DNA of 64,000 nt from Candidatus Melainabacteria bacterium SSGW_16 (GCA_004769085.1 DUDS01000035.1:1-64000); one strand, 5' to 3'; positions 1 to 9,503 are shown, counted from the first letter of the stretch. Made by a program: numbers and translations. The notes: generated by a model from the letters alone, not told the origin.

Positions 1-656
1 ACTCTTGCACCTCCACCTCCACCAGATGAAGAACTGCTTGAACTTGACGACGATGAACTACTGCCTGATGAGCTGCTTGAACTTGACGAGCTACTCGTTG
101 TATTTCCTATTCCTCCACTCGATGAAGAACTGCTTGAACTTGATGACGATGAACTACTACCTGATGAGCTGCTTGAACTTGACGAGCTGCTCGTTGTATT
201 TCCACCTCCGCTCGATGAAGAACTGCTTGAGCTAGATGAACTACTCGTTGTATTTCCTATTCCTCCACTCGATGAAGAACTGCTTGAACTTGACGACGAT
301 GAACTACTGCCTGATGAGCTGCTTGAACTTGAGGAACTACTCGTTGTATTTCCACCTCCGCTCGATGAAGAACTGCTTGAACTTGATGACGATGAACTAC
401 TGCCTGATGAGCTGCTTGAACTTGACGAGCTACTCGTTGTATTTCCACCTCCGCTCGATGAAGAACTGCTTGAACTTGAGGAACTAAGCTGCGCGTATAC
501 AGGATTTATTAAATTAACCTCTTTTGAGAATGAAGGTATATAAAATAGATTTTTGAAATTTATATTTAGTGTTACAAGTATGGGAGTATTTACAAGAAAT
601 ACAAGACATATACTTAGCAATATTCTTACAATTTTAGTATTAAGTTCCCGCTTCAT
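1..656 (-). CDS. Secreted poly-Ser/Gly repeat protein (5' part only)
   Basis: Read on the minus strand from an ATG at 654-656, the frame stays open to the left edge, so only the N-terminal 218 or so residues are present. The first 55 residues look like a long Sec signal: MKRELNTK, a hydrophobic stretch (IVRILLSICLVFLV), then a polar segment ending VYA before QLSSS, a plausible AxA-type cleavage site. The rest is almost pure Ser broken by GGGNTT or GGIGNTT. At the DNA level this is five near-identical units of 96, 93, 57, 93 and 93 bp, all multiples of three. Just before the edge it reads GGGGGAR, perhaps the end of the linker. Ser/Gly linkers of this type usually join domains of exported or surface proteins; the functional domain must lie outside the window. 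No clear Shine-Dalgarno precedes the ATG. I am confident of the frame and not of any function. Confidence 0.72.
   Translation of the reverse strand, partial: MKRELNTKIVRILLSICLVFLVNTPILVTLNINFKNLFYIPSFSKEVNLINPVYAQLSSSSSSSSSSSGGGNTTSSSSSSSSSSGSSSSSSSSSSSSSSGGGNTTSSSSSSSSSSGSSSSSSSSSSSSSSGGIGNTTSSSSSSSSSSSSGGGNTTSSSSSSSSSSGSSSSSSSSSSSSSSGGIGNTTSSSSSSSSSSGSSSSSSSSSSSSSGGGGGAR
25..487. repeat. In-frame tandem repeat encoding Ser-rich linker
   Basis: Units begin with GATGAAGAACTGCTTGA (plus strand) at 25, 121, 214, 271, 364 and 457. Spacings are 96, 93, 57, 93 and 93 bp, so unit gain or loss keeps the frame of the minus-strand gene. The short 57-bp unit looks like an internal deletion of a 93-bp unit. 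Such arrays change length easily by replication slippage or recombination. Confidence 0.85.
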
Positions 657-1057
657 ATAATGCGAATAAAATATAATTTCTCTAAAAAGTTTCTAGAAAA
701 ATATTCCTTAAATAAACTAATGAAAAGCTGGTTTTCCTGTTTCTTTTAAGCTCAAGCTAATATTCTATTACCTAGTGACATAAATCCAAATCGAGGGCTG
801 GTTAAAAAAAAATGAATTCTAAAAATAATATTAAACCATGCTGTAATGTCTTACTGGTTCTAAGATTCTCTTAATCATTCAACCTCCCCATATCAGAAGA
901 ATTTTAATTGATTGGCTGTATTTTTAAAATCTATGCAAAGTCCTGGAAAATACATATCAGTAATTAATAATCCACATTAAAAACTTCTAATCAGAGAATA
1001 ATTTAGATTAACGTTTTCTCAGGAAATAAAAAACTTTAAACTTGAAAAATAAACTTA
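657..1057. other. Intergenic region between divergent surface protein gene and glpK
   Basis: About 400 bases with no convincing gene on either strand. It must hold the promoters for the minus-strand repeat protein and for glpK, but I cannot pick a clear -35/-10 pair. A short perfect palindrome, TTTCTAGAAA, lies near 692-701 on the side of the repeat protein. There is no tRNA-like T-loop and no copy of the 150-bp repeat. Confidence 0.6.
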
Positions 1058-2545
1058 ATGCCAGCTAATAAAAATTTCATTTTAAGTCTTGATCAGGGTA
1101 CAACCAGCTCAAGGGCCATTCTTTTTAATGATAAAGGCCAAATAATTGGAAAATCTCAGAAAGAATTCAGACAGATATTCCCTAAACCTTCCTGGGTAGA
1201 ACATGACCCTGTTGAAATATGGAATTCACAGCTGGAAACCGCAAAAAAGACCATATTCGAAAGTAAAATCAATACAGAAGATATAGCAGGGATCGGGATA
1301 ACAAATCAAAGAGAAACTGTTGTTGCATTTGATTCTATAACAGGGAAACCAGTTCACAATGCAATTGTATGGCAGTGCAGAAGAACTACAGAATACTGCA
1401 ATGAATTAAAAACAAAACATAAAAAGCAAATTAAAGAAAAAACAGGACTTGAAATCGATGCATATTTTTCAGCTTCTAAAATGAAGTGGGTTATTGATCA
1501 TGTACCTGAAGCAAAAGAATTAATTAAAACTAAAAGACTGAGATTTGGGACAATTGATTCATGGATTATATGGAATCTGACAAAAGGAAAATCATATTTT
1601 ACAGATCCATCTAATGCTTCAAGAACAATGCTCTTCAATATTTCAACAGGAAAGTATGATTCTGAACTGTTAAAAATATTTGATATTGAAGAATGGATGT
1701 TACCGGAAGTTATAAGCTCTGATGGAGACTTTGGTTCCACCGATGAAAGTATATTTGGAAGAAGGATTCCAATAAGTGGAGTTTTAGGGGATCAACAGGC
1801 TGCACTTTTTGGTCAGTGCTGCTTTAAAGAAGGAGATCTCAAGGTAACATACGGTACCGGGGGCTTTTTGCTCATTAACACAGGTACAAAACTTAAAATA
1901 ACTGATAATTTTTTAACTACAATTGCATGGGGACTTAAAAAAAATCAAAACTCTTTTGTATATGCCTTGGAAGGAAGTACATTTATTTCAGGGGCTGCTA
2001 TCCAGTGGCTAAGAGATGAGCTGGGAATTATAAAAGATTCATCTGAAACAGAAAAAATAGCTATAAGCATAAAAAGCAACGACAGTGTTTATTTTGTACC
2101 TGCTTTTGTTGGTCTTGGCAGCCCTTACTGGGATCAAAACGCTAGAGGAACCATAATAGGAATTACCAGGGGTACAACAAAAGCTCATTTGGTAAGAGCT
2201 GCACTTGAATCAATGGCATATCAGATAGCCGACTTGGTTATTCCGGTAAAAAATCTTTTACCAAAAGATATTTTTTTAAAAGCTGATGGAGGAGGAGCAA
2301 AAAACAATTTCTTACTACAATTCCAGGCAGATCTTCTAGAAATGCCGGTTACACGATCAAAACAAATAGAAGCAACTGCAGCAGGAGTAGCTTATCTTGT
2401 AGGATTAAATCTCGGTATATGGAATTCAACAGAAGAAATACAAAAAATGTGGCACCCAGAAGAACTTTTTTTACCGAAAACTAATAGAGAAAAGGAATAT
2501 AAGAAATGGGGAGATGCCGTTAAGAGAGCTCTCAATTGGACTTAA
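1058..2545 (+). CDS. glpK: Glycerol kinase
   Basis: ATP-dependent phosphorylation of glycerol to sn-glycerol 3-phosphate in the cytoplasm, feeding phospholipid synthesis or glycolysis. The 495 residues match the usual length of the FGGY-family kinase. Visible signatures are the N-terminal phosphate loop DQGTTSSRA (about 12-20), VWQCRRT (about 102-108), the catalytic-Asp motif GDQQAALFGQ (about 244), TYGTGGF (about 264), GLGSPYWD (about 352) and the adenine-binding DGGGAKNNF (about 409). No glycerol facilitator or glycerol-3-phosphate dehydrogenase lies beside it, so the pathway partners must be elsewhere. It converges on metE with only an 18-base gap and no obvious terminator. The family call is very secure. 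Confidence 0.97.
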   Translation: MPANKNFILSLDQGTTSSRAILFNDKGQIIGKSQKEFRQIFPKPSWVEHDPVEIWNSQLETAKKTIFESKINTEDIAGIGITNQRETVVAFDSITGKPVHNAIVWQCRRTTEYCNELKTKHKKQIKEKTGLEIDAYFSASKMKWVIDHVPEAKELIKTKRLRFGTIDSWIIWNLTKGKSYFTDPSNASRTMLFNISTGKYDSELLKIFDIEEWMLPEVISSDGDFGSTDESIFGRRIPISGVLGDQQAALFGQCCFKEGDLKVTYGTGGFLLINTGTKLKITDNFLTTIAWGLKKNQNSFVYALEGSTFISGAAIQWLRDELGIIKDSSETEKIAISIKSNDSVYFVPAFVGLGSPYWDQNARGTIIGITRGTTKAHLVRAALESMAYQIADLVIPVKNLLPKDIFLKADGGGAKNNFLLQFQADLLEMPVTRSKQIEATAAGVAYLVGLNLGIWNSTEEIQKMWHPEELFLPKTNREKEYKKWGDAVKRALNWT

Positions 2546-2563
2546 AGCTAGAAGAAAATAATC

Positions 2564-4849
2564 CTATACAGAGACCTTGCATTCTCTCATTGCTTTTGCC
2601 GCCTGTACCATAGCCTTAAGAGCCATAGTTGTTTCCTCCCACCCTCTTGTTTTTAATCCACAGTCAGGATTAACCCAGATATTTTCGCGGGGAAGAACTT
2701 TAACAGCTTTCTTAAGCAGATTTTCCATGTCTTCCTGTGTTGGCACACTTGGTGAATGAACATCATAAACACCAGGACCAATTTCATTTGGATACTTAAA
2801 TGCTTTAAAAGCATCCAGTAATTCCATCTGCGAACGTGATGCCTCAATGGAAATAACATCAGCATCCATTTCTGCTATTGCTTCAATAATGTCATTAAAC
2901 TCTGAATAGCACATATGGGTATGAATTTGTGTTTCATCTTTTACACCTGATGATGTCAGCCTGAAACACTCTACAGCCCACTTAAGATATGTTTGCCATT
3001 CAGATTTCTGTACAGGAAGTCCTTCTCTTATTGCAGGCTCATCAATCTGAATCATTTTTATACCAGCTGCTTCAAGATCCTGCACTTCATCCCTCAATAC
3101 AAGGGCAATTTGTCTGGCTGTCAGGGATCTATCCTGATCATTTCTGACAAACGACCATTGAAGAATAGTAATTGGTCCGGTAAGCATTCCTTTCACTGGT
3201 TTTTCAGTCAGGCTTTGAGCATATTTAATCCATTCGACTGTCATTTTTCTTGGTCTTTGTACATCTCCAAAAATTATTGGTGGTTTTACGTAACGTGAAC
3301 CATATGACTGAACCCATCCATTTTTAGTAAAAGCAAAGCCATCAAGCATTTCTCCAAAGTACTCAACCATATCATTTCTTTCAGGCTCACCATGAACAAG
3401 TACATCAATTCCTATCTCATTTTGTCTATTAATTGCATCCTTAATTTTTTCTTTCATTAATTTTTCATACATATCCTTTGCCAGTTCACCGGATTTATAT
3501 TTTGCCCGTGCAGCTCGTACATCTGGTGTCTGAGGAAAGGAACCTATTGTAGTGGTAGGAAAGGAAGGCAGTTTTAGTTTTTCTCTCTGGAGTTTTTGCC
3601 TTATCCTAAATAGGCTTTTTCTTGAATAATCAGCAGGAGAAATATTTTTCAATCTTTCCCTTACAGACTGAACAAATACTTTTTTACTTTCTCTCCTGGT
3701 TTTAAAGACTGTTTCGTTTTCTGCCAGTTCTTTTAATACAGACTGCCTTCCATGTTCAACAGCCTTCTGAAGAGTTACTATTTCTCTAAGTTTTTGTTTT
3801 GCAAAAGAAAGCCAGCTTTTTAGATCTGGCTCCATATTTGTTTCAAGATCCAAATCAAGAGGTACATGAAGAAGCGAACAAGAGGATGAAACAATTAGGT
3901 TCTCCTTACCTCTGGATTTAACTATCACCTCAAGGACCTCTAAGGCTTTACTGAATTCTGACTTCCATATGTTTCTGCCATCAACTACCCCTGCAGACAG
4001 AACAGTACTCTTAGGAAGTAATGAAAGTGCTTTGCTAAGCTGCTCCGGAGCTCTAACAAAATCAAGATGTAATCCGGGAACAGGAAGCTGTGAAATAAGT
4101 GAAATATTATCAGACAAAGGACCAAAATAAGTAGTAAGCATAATTTTTAATCCAGGCACTTTCTCTGAAAAATACCTGTATGCATCCAGGAATGCCTGTT
4201 TTGCTTCACTGTTTAAGTTCATTATCAAAGCAGGCTCATCTATCTGGACCCACTCCACGTCAAGCTGTTTAAACTTAAACAGTACTTCCTTATAGACCTC
4301 AAGCAAAGGTTCAAGAAGACTGAATCTAGAAAAACCTGATTCCTTTAACTTTCCAAGCAAAAGATAAGTAAGTGGTCCGATTATAACTGGTCTTGTTTTT
4401 ATACCAGCAGCTTTTGCTTCTTCATATTCAGAAAATGGTTTGTTTGAGGAAATTCTAAATTTCTGATTTTTATAAAATTCAGGAACGATATAGTGATAAT
4501 TTGTATCAAACCACTTTGTCATTTCCATTGCAGGCACTGACTGAAGTCCGCGAGCCATTAAAAAATATTTGTGTAAATCTATACTTTTTCCATCCGCAGC
4601 AAATCTGGGAGGGATTGCACCAAGCAATACTGACATATCAAGCATCTGATCATAAAAACTAAAATCATTTGATGAAATTATGCTTATACCAGCATTCTTT
4701 TGAGTATTCCAGTTTAAAAGTCTGATTTCTCTTGCTTTCTGCTCAAGATCAGATTCTTTTATTTCACCCTTCCAGAATGATTCTGTAGCCTTTTTTAATT
4801 CCCTGTTAGGGCCAATTCTTGGATAACCTAATACTGATGACTGTGCCAT
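2564..4849 (-). CDS. metE: Cobalamin-independent methionine synthase
   Basis: Transfers a methyl group from 5-methyltetrahydropteroyl-triglutamate to homocysteine, the last step of methionine synthesis, without vitamin B12. At 761 residues it is full length with both barrel domains: the N-terminal domain opens SVLGYPRIGPNRELKKA, and the C-terminal catalytic domain opens TTTIGSFPQTPDVR at about 433. The zinc ligands are present: HTHMCYSEFND (about 640-650) and the distal Cys in PDCGLKTRGW (about 730). A good Shine-Dalgarno, AGGAAGG, lies 8 bases before the ATG. Upstream, before the next gene, is a copy of the 150-bp intergenic repeat. I see no B12 or SAM riboswitch in that leader. Confidence 0.97.
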   Translation of the reverse strand: MAQSSVLGYPRIGPNRELKKATESFWKGEIKESDLEQKAREIRLLNWNTQKNAGISIISSNDFSFYDQMLDMSVLLGAIPPRFAADGKSIDLHKYFLMARGLQSVPAMEMTKWFDTNYHYIVPEFYKNQKFRISSNKPFSEYEEAKAAGIKTRPVIIGPLTYLLLGKLKESGFSRFSLLEPLLEVYKEVLFKFKQLDVEWVQIDEPALIMNLNSEAKQAFLDAYRYFSEKVPGLKIMLTTYFGPLSDNISLISQLPVPGLHLDFVRAPEQLSKALSLLPKSTVLSAGVVDGRNIWKSEFSKALEVLEVIVKSRGKENLIVSSSCSLLHVPLDLDLETNMEPDLKSWLSFAKQKLREIVTLQKAVEHGRQSVLKELAENETVFKTRRESKKVFVQSVRERLKNISPADYSRKSLFRIRQKLQREKLKLPSFPTTTIGSFPQTPDVRAARAKYKSGELAKDMYEKLMKEKIKDAINRQNEIGIDVLVHGEPERNDMVEYFGEMLDGFAFTKNGWVQSYGSRYVKPPIIFGDVQRPRKMTVEWIKYAQSLTEKPVKGMLTGPITILQWSFVRNDQDRSLTARQIALVLRDEVQDLEAAGIKMIQIDEPAIREGLPVQKSEWQTYLKWAVECFRLTSSGVKDETQIHTHMCYSEFNDIIEAIAEMDADVISIEASRSQMELLDAFKAFKYPNEIGPGVYDVHSPSVPTQEDMENLLKKAVKVLPRENIWVNPDCGLKTRGWEETTMALKAMVQAAKAMRECKVSV

Positions 4850-4890
4850 TATTAATCCTTCCTAAAATATCACAATTATTTTTTCTACCC

Positions 4891-5044
4891 ACCGCCCTCC
4901 TCGCTCATTCTTCGCTTGTCGGGCTTTGCAATGTGTATTTGGAACAATTCCTTATCACATTGCTCAGATTTTACCGAATAAATCGGATAAAATCTTACCT
5001 TTTAAATAGCTTATTCAAAAATGTTACCCTAGCTAGGTAGTAAC
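4891..5044 (+). repeat. Dispersed 150-bp structured repeat, copy A
   Basis: Opens ACCGCCCTCCTCGCTCATTC and closes with a GTAAC end. The central hairpin has arms GATTTTACCGA (4967-4977) and TCGGATAAAATC (4983-4994). A short outer-5' stem can form from GCCC (4894-4897) with GGGC (4921-4924). A 3' stem GTTAC/GTAAC encloses the palindrome CCTAGCTAGG. The copy lies between two minus-strand genes, antisense to their transcription and about 40 bases upstream of metE. Confidence 0.88.
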
Positions 5045-5100
5045 AAATTATTCATAAGCAATTATAACTGAAGAGAAATTATATAAAAAACCTCTTCAAT

Positions 5101-6591
5101 TTAGCAATGGAATTTTGTTTCAGTATTAACCATTAGTTCTATGCACTCAGAGGAGGGAGATATTTCATTAAGAATTTCTGTTAATTGATCTTTGTAGTAG
5201 TATTCCAGTTCCTTTTCATTTCGATACCTATACTCCATATTGTTATACTCTAATCTAGATTTTCTTGCATCCGATTCAATATTTGTACGGTTGACTCCTG
5301 CTCTTTTAGAAACACGGTTAACCAACATGTTGTGAAAAGACATATTAAGTTGCATTTCTTCAAGTTTTTTTGACAGTACATTAACCGAACTTTTTTTTAT
5401 CCAGTATTTCTTACAATTTTCCCTTATAAGTTTTTCATCATTTTTTCTTTCTTCGCATAGCTTTTTACATCTGATTCTTTCATCTCTTTCCTCTTCTTCT
5501 TTTCTCTCCTCAAATAATTCCTTGATAGAATTAAAAATAAAATTTGAGTATTCTTCCAGCATTTCAGAAATGTCACTAATACATGAAGAACACTCAGGAT
5601 CATTTATCAATCCCTGAACCTGGTTATGAGATTCCATGAAATTTCCCTGAATCCTAATCCTTTGTTGCTGAGTATAATTTGCATCCCCTCCAGCTTGTTG
5701 GTGTATGTGCATATTTTCAATAACAGGACTTACTACAGTTTGATTAAACTGCTGAATTGCTTGTTGGGTTTGAGCATTTTGTGGTTGATTTTCAAGTCCT
5801 TCCAGAGCATTACCTAGAGACTCAAGCGATCTTATAAAAGCTTCTTGTAGCCTCCTGTTTCTAAAAGGAGCGCATTGTCCCTGTCTTATACTCTGTGCCA
5901 TTTGAAGCAGCACTGCACTGTTTGGATCTCTCCTCCATTCTGCAATCAATTGACTAATATCCATATTTTTCAAATCTTGTCTTTGGCTTAATTTTTCAAT
6001 TTTTAAATAAAATTCACTAATAGCTTTTTTTGCTTCCGGTGACATTGATTTATTTAATTCCTCATTTTCTCTTACATCTCTCACAGCACGTTCTAAAGCA
6101 ATCGTCACATCTTTTACAATCACTTTTTTATCTTCCTGTGATTGGGGTCCATCACTTGTCGGAGTTGCTCCATTAATCAAATTAATAAAAGGAGAAAAAG
6201 CATTAAACATTGAACTGACAGTATCTGATATTTTTTTAACTTTACAAGCTACTTTACCTATCAGATCAGGAAATGCTGAAGTAGAAAATGCTCCACCATC
6301 TTGTTTAAAAGCAATACCTACTGCTTTATGAGTAGTACTTCCATCCTCAGCTACTGCCTGTTTGACTATTTGCGATACAGTATCAGAAGCAATCCTTTTA
6401 ACTGAGCCAACAAGACCATTAAGTGTTGAATAAGAATCTTCATTATTTCCTTCAGGTTGTTTACCCTTATTCTCTATTTGAGGTGGAGGATTTTGTGAAG
6501 CAACATTTTCAACGCTTATATTATGGTTTTTGCTCCTACGATTACACGAGCATGGATTTTGGCCAATATTACCAATCTGAAATTCTGGCAT
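5101..6591 (-). CDS. Orphan Gln-rich coiled-coil protein
   Basis: I do not recognise this 496-residue protein. There is no signal peptide and no clear membrane segment. Its N-terminus has a small Cys cluster (NPCSCNRRSK, residues 12-21). A middle part of about residues 40-160 is moderately hydrophobic and resembles a helical bundle (VGSVKRIASDTVSQIVKQAV). A Gln/Asn-rich stretch follows (about 260-330: QNAQTQQAIQQFNQTVV, YTQQQRIRIQ). A strongly charged coiled coil comes next (about 365-410: LFEERKEEEERDERIRCKK). Several Cys in the last third could form disulfides or bind metal. It stands alone between two non-coding gaps, with a repeat copy behind it. Codon use and base composition match its neighbours, so it is probably a real lineage-specific gene. 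Confidence 0.8.
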   Translation of the reverse strand: MPEFQIGNIGQNPCSCNRRSKNHNISVENVASQNPPPQIENKGKQPEGNNEDSYSTLNGLVGSVKRIASDTVSQIVKQAVAEDGSTTHKAVGIAFKQDGGAFSTSAFPDLIGKVACKVKKISDTVSSMFNAFSPFINLINGATPTSDGPQSQEDKKVIVKDVTIALERAVRDVRENEELNKSMSPEAKKAISEFYLKIEKLSQRQDLKNMDISQLIAEWRRDPNSAVLLQMAQSIRQGQCAPFRNRRLQEAFIRSLESLGNALEGLENQPQNAQTQQAIQQFNQTVVSPVIENMHIHQQAGGDANYTQQQRIRIQGNFMESHNQVQGLINDPECSSCISDISEMLEEYSNFIFNSIKELFEERKEEEERDERIRCKKLCEERKNDEKLIRENCKKYWIKKSSVNVLSKKLEEMQLNMSFHNMLVNRVSKRAGVNRTNIESDARKSRLEYNNMEYRYRNEKELEYYYKDQLTEILNEISPSSECIELMVNTETKFHC

Positions 6592-6746
6592 GATTTTATA
6601 TATTACTTAAATAAATAAAGTAGAAACTTTGTCCTGTCGATATATAAAACCAAGTATAGAAAACACTTTTGATAGCGTAATTGTATGGTTAGGGAAAAAA
6701 GTTAATTAAGAGTGGGTTAAATAAACTATTTATTAACATGCTATCC

Positions 6747-8138
6747 CTAGAAAATGTTGCCTGGAGCCATAATTCCAGATGGATCCAAGGACATTTTCAA
6801 AGCTTTCATGGCATCAATAATAGGTTCTGGGTACTGATATTTAACAAAATCTTTTTTTATTTTTCCTATTCCATGTTCTGCTGCAATTGTACCTCCCAGT
6901 GATACAACCTTTTTACAGGTTTTGTGTACGACATCAAGAATTTGTTTTTTCTCAGAAGAATTTTTTGCAATAAAATTATAATGCGGATGTCCGTTACCTA
7001 TATGACCATAAATTACAGGTTCTTCTATTTTGGCTTCCAATGCAAGATTGTGCGCATAATTAATAATTTCATGGATTTTATTTACTGGAACTGACCAGTC
7101 AGTAGAAACTTTCCCGCCACCATCATTTACAAACCGTGCACCTTCTTCAAATAAATGGCTTGGCACCATATGTCTAAGCCTTCTAAGTTCCTCCTGCTGT
7201 TTTATATTTCCAGCTATAACAGTATCATCTGACAGAGACCTGGATTTCCCCATAAATGACAACCACTGATCCAGGATATTTTCAAAACTTACATTAGAAT
7301 CATATTCCTGCTCAAAAAATATTGCTGCCTTACTACTTTCCGGTATTTTAAAAGAAGAGTCGTTTTTTATAATTGATAATCCATGATGATCAAAAAGTTC
7401 AACTGCTCTGGGCATGATTAAAGGGGTAACTTTCTTTAATTCTTCACGTACAGCAACAACAAAATCAAGCGCATCATTTAAAGAACCAAAAAATACCATG
7501 CCACCAAAAAAATTTTCAGGTTTTTCAATTAATCCTACCTCTGCTTTTGTTATAACACCTAATGTTCCTTCTGAACCTACAAATATATCAACCATATTCT
7601 GAAATGGTAAATAACCAAATGTATTTTTTTCAATCTGCGGTCTTCGTACATTCAGCACTTTGCCTGTTGAAAGAACCACTTCTAATGCTCTAACATATTT
7701 TCTCGTGGAGCCATATTTAAATGTTCTTGAGCCTGAAGCATTTGTAGCAATTGAACCGCCAAAAAAACATTCCTTTTCACTTGTAGGATCAGGAGCATAA
7801 AACAAACCTTCATCAAAAACAGTTTTTTTAAAATCCGAAAGCATTATTCCAGGCTCTGAAACTGCAAATTTTTCTTTATGATTTATTTCTGTAATTTTTG
7901 CCATCTGGCTTGTATCCAGAATCCAGCCACCTTCAGGCGAGGCAGATCCTGTTAAACTGCTTCTATTACCTATTGTTGTTATAGGTATTTTTTTTGAATT
8001 TGCTTCTTTTACAATTTCTATAACATCCTGTAGTGACTTTGGTCTTATCAGAGCTTCAGCATGACCAGGATAGTTTGATGCATCTGAAAAATATCCTTTT
8101 AAAATATCTTTGTCAGTTATTAATTCAATATTTGCCAT
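6747..8138 (-). CDS. FAD-linked D-2-hydroxyacid dehydrogenase (GlcD/LDHD family)
   Basis: A flavoprotein that oxidises D-2-hydroxy acids such as D-lactate, glycolate or D-2-hydroxyglutarate to 2-oxo acids, passing electrons to quinone or another carrier. The 463 residues match the GlcD length. The PCMH-type FAD domain is visible: ALIRPKSLQDVIEIVKEAN near 29, GSIATNASGSRTFKYG near 127, and FVGSEGTLGVITK near 185. The C-terminal oxidase domain has YGHIGNGHPHYNF (about 378), carrying metal/substrate His residues, and the family signature AAEHGIGK (about 416). No GlcE or GlcF subunit is adjacent, so a stand-alone LDHD/D2HGDH-like enzyme is likelier than the three-subunit glycolate oxidase. It is divergent from an aminotransferase/aldehyde dehydrogenase pair. 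Exact substrate unknown. Confidence 0.9.
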   Translation of the reverse strand: MANIELITDKDILKGYFSDASNYPGHAEALIRPKSLQDVIEIVKEANSKKIPITTIGNRSSLTGSASPEGGWILDTSQMAKITEINHKEKFAVSEPGIMLSDFKKTVFDEGLFYAPDPTSEKECFFGGSIATNASGSRTFKYGSTRKYVRALEVVLSTGKVLNVRRPQIEKNTFGYLPFQNMVDIFVGSEGTLGVITKAEVGLIEKPENFFGGMVFFGSLNDALDFVVAVREELKKVTPLIMPRAVELFDHHGLSIIKNDSSFKIPESSKAAIFFEQEYDSNVSFENILDQWLSFMGKSRSLSDDTVIAGNIKQQEELRRLRHMVPSHLFEEGARFVNDGGGKVSTDWSVPVNKIHEIINYAHNLALEAKIEEPVIYGHIGNGHPHYNFIAKNSSEKKQILDVVHKTCKKVVSLGGTIAAEHGIGKIKKDFVKYQYPEPIIDAMKALKMSLDPSGIMAPGNIF

Positions 8139-8156
8139 AAGAATCTAGAACTATCT

Positions 8157-8162
8157 TATAAT
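8157..8162 (+). promoter_or_regulatory. Candidate -10 box for the aminotransferase operon
   Basis: TATAAT matches the sigma-70 -10 consensus and lies 57 bases before the aminotransferase ATG, in an 81-base divergent gap. A TTGCCA 19 bases upstream is only a weak -35. On the other strand the overlapping TATAAG could serve the dehydrogenase gene. There is no strong Shine-Dalgarno before the ATG at 8220. Confidence 0.4.
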
Positions 8163-8219
8163 ACACCTATACATCAGCTTAATTAGTTTTTCTCCATCAT
8201 ATTTTTTCAACACATTTTT

Positions 8220-9503
8220 ATGGTAACAAGCCAAGGATCAAATTTAAAAGAATTACTGGCCAAAGATGAGCAGTTTTTGTCTAGTGCTTTATACAGGGTT
8301 TTTCATATAGTTACAGAAAAGGGTGAAGGTCCTTATTTATACACAACAGAGGGTGTAAAGTACCTTGATCTTACCTCTGGTATTGGAGTAACCCAGCTGG
8401 GACACTGTCATCCAGAAGTAGTAAAAGCAGCTCAGGAACAATTATCACAGCTTATACATATAAGCTGTGTAACTCATCATCCAGGAAATATAAAACTTGC
8501 TGAAAAGATTGCAGATATATTACCCGGAGATCTGGATAACACATTTTTCTGTAACAGCGGTGCAGAAGCTGTTGATGGTTCAATAAAACTAAGCAGATAT
8601 GTTAATCCTGGAAGACCAAACATTGTTGCTTTCAGGGGTTCATTTCATGGCAGAACACTTGGAAGTACAGCTTTGTCATCTTCAAAATCACTACATAGAA
8701 TAAATTATGATCCACTTCTTGCCGGAATAAATTTTGTTGATTTTCCTAATTGCTGGAAATGTCCTGTATTTAAAGATCCTTCTTCCTGTGAACTTGAATG
8801 TATGGATTTACTAACCAGAATGTTCAAATTAAACCTGCCACCAGAATCTATTTCAGCAATTATTATTGAACCAATAGTCGGTGAAGGCGGTTATGTACCT
8901 TCGCCCAACCACAGGTTTAATTACCTGAAAGAGCTAAGGAAAATTTGTGACGAGTACAATATACTTTTAATTTTTGACGAAGTACAGTCCGGTATAGGAA
9001 GAACAGGTAAGTGGTTTGCCTGCGAACATTATGGTGTAGTACCTGATGTAATAACTATTGCAAAAGGAATTGCAAATGGTCTGCCAATGGGCGCGTTTTC
9101 AACGCGGAAGAAATTAATGTCCCTTATGCCGCCAGCTTCTCATGGAAGTACATTCGGGGGAAATCCAGTTAGCTGTGCTGCAGCACAAAAAACACTTGAA
9201 ATTATTCAAAGAGACAGACTGCTTGATTATGTATTTAAAACAGGTTCTGAACTAATGAAACATTTTCAGTCTGAACTTGAGAAAAAAGTAAAAGTAAGAG
9301 GCTATGGTCTTATGATAGGACTGGAATTCACTGACAAAGAAAAAGTAGAAAAAGTAATTGATCTATGCTTTAAGGAAAAAATGCTTCTTTTATCTGCGGG
9401 TACAGAGCAGAAAGTAATAAGGTTTATTCCACCATTAAACATTGAGAAGAATATTTTATTTGATGCAGCAGATAAAATAATAAACATAATTAAAAAAACT
9501 TAG
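8220..9503 (+). CDS. Class III PLP-dependent aminotransferase (GABA/omega-amino acid type)
   Basis: A fold-type I PLP enzyme that moves an amino group from an omega-amino acid (4-aminobutyrate, 5-aminovalerate, ornithine or similar) to 2-oxoglutarate. At 427 residues it is full length. Visible are NSGAEAVDG (about 109, phosphate binding), IIEPIVGEGGYV (about 217), FDEVQSGIGRTG (about 253, cofactor Asp), the Schiff-base Lys in IAKGIANG (about 281) and HGSTFGGNPV (about 309). An insertion with NCWKCPVF and CELEC (about 177-194) gives four Cys; a similar insertion is typical of archaeal-type GABA aminotransferases and related amino acid racemases. The aldehyde dehydrogenase follows 14 bases later and is the natural next step. 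Substrate is inferred from the pairing only. Confidence 0.9.
   Translation: MVTSQGSNLKELLAKDEQFLSSALYRVFHIVTEKGEGPYLYTTEGVKYLDLTSGIGVTQLGHCHPEVVKAAQEQLSQLIHISCVTHHPGNIKLAEKIADILPGDLDNTFFCNSGAEAVDGSIKLSRYVNPGRPNIVAFRGSFHGRTLGSTALSSSKSLHRINYDPLLAGINFVDFPNCWKCPVFKDPSSCELECMDLLTRMFKLNLPPESISAIIIEPIVGEGGYVPSPNHRFNYLKELRKICDEYNILLIFDEVQSGIGRTGKWFACEHYGVVPDVITIAKGIANGLPMGAFSTRKKLMSLMPPASHGSTFGGNPVSCAAAQKTLEIIQRDRLLDYVFKTGSELMKHFQSELEKKVKVRGYGLMIGLEFTDKEKVEKVIDLCFKEKMLLLSAGTEQKVIRFIPPLNIEKNILFDAADKIINIIKKT

Noticed and set aside
5-487. Plus-strand and other-frame open frames over the Ser-repeat region
   Set aside because: They are shadows of the repeat array. The minus-strand frame from 656 has a start, a signal peptide and a uniform Ser/Gly product.
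25-487. CRISPR array
   Set aside because: Repeats are contiguous coding units of 57-96 bp without unique spacers, and no cas gene is near.
4850-5100. B12, SAM or SAH riboswitch upstream of metE
   Set aside because: The leader region is filled by repeat copy A, which recurs at unrelated genes, and no riboswitch core is visible.
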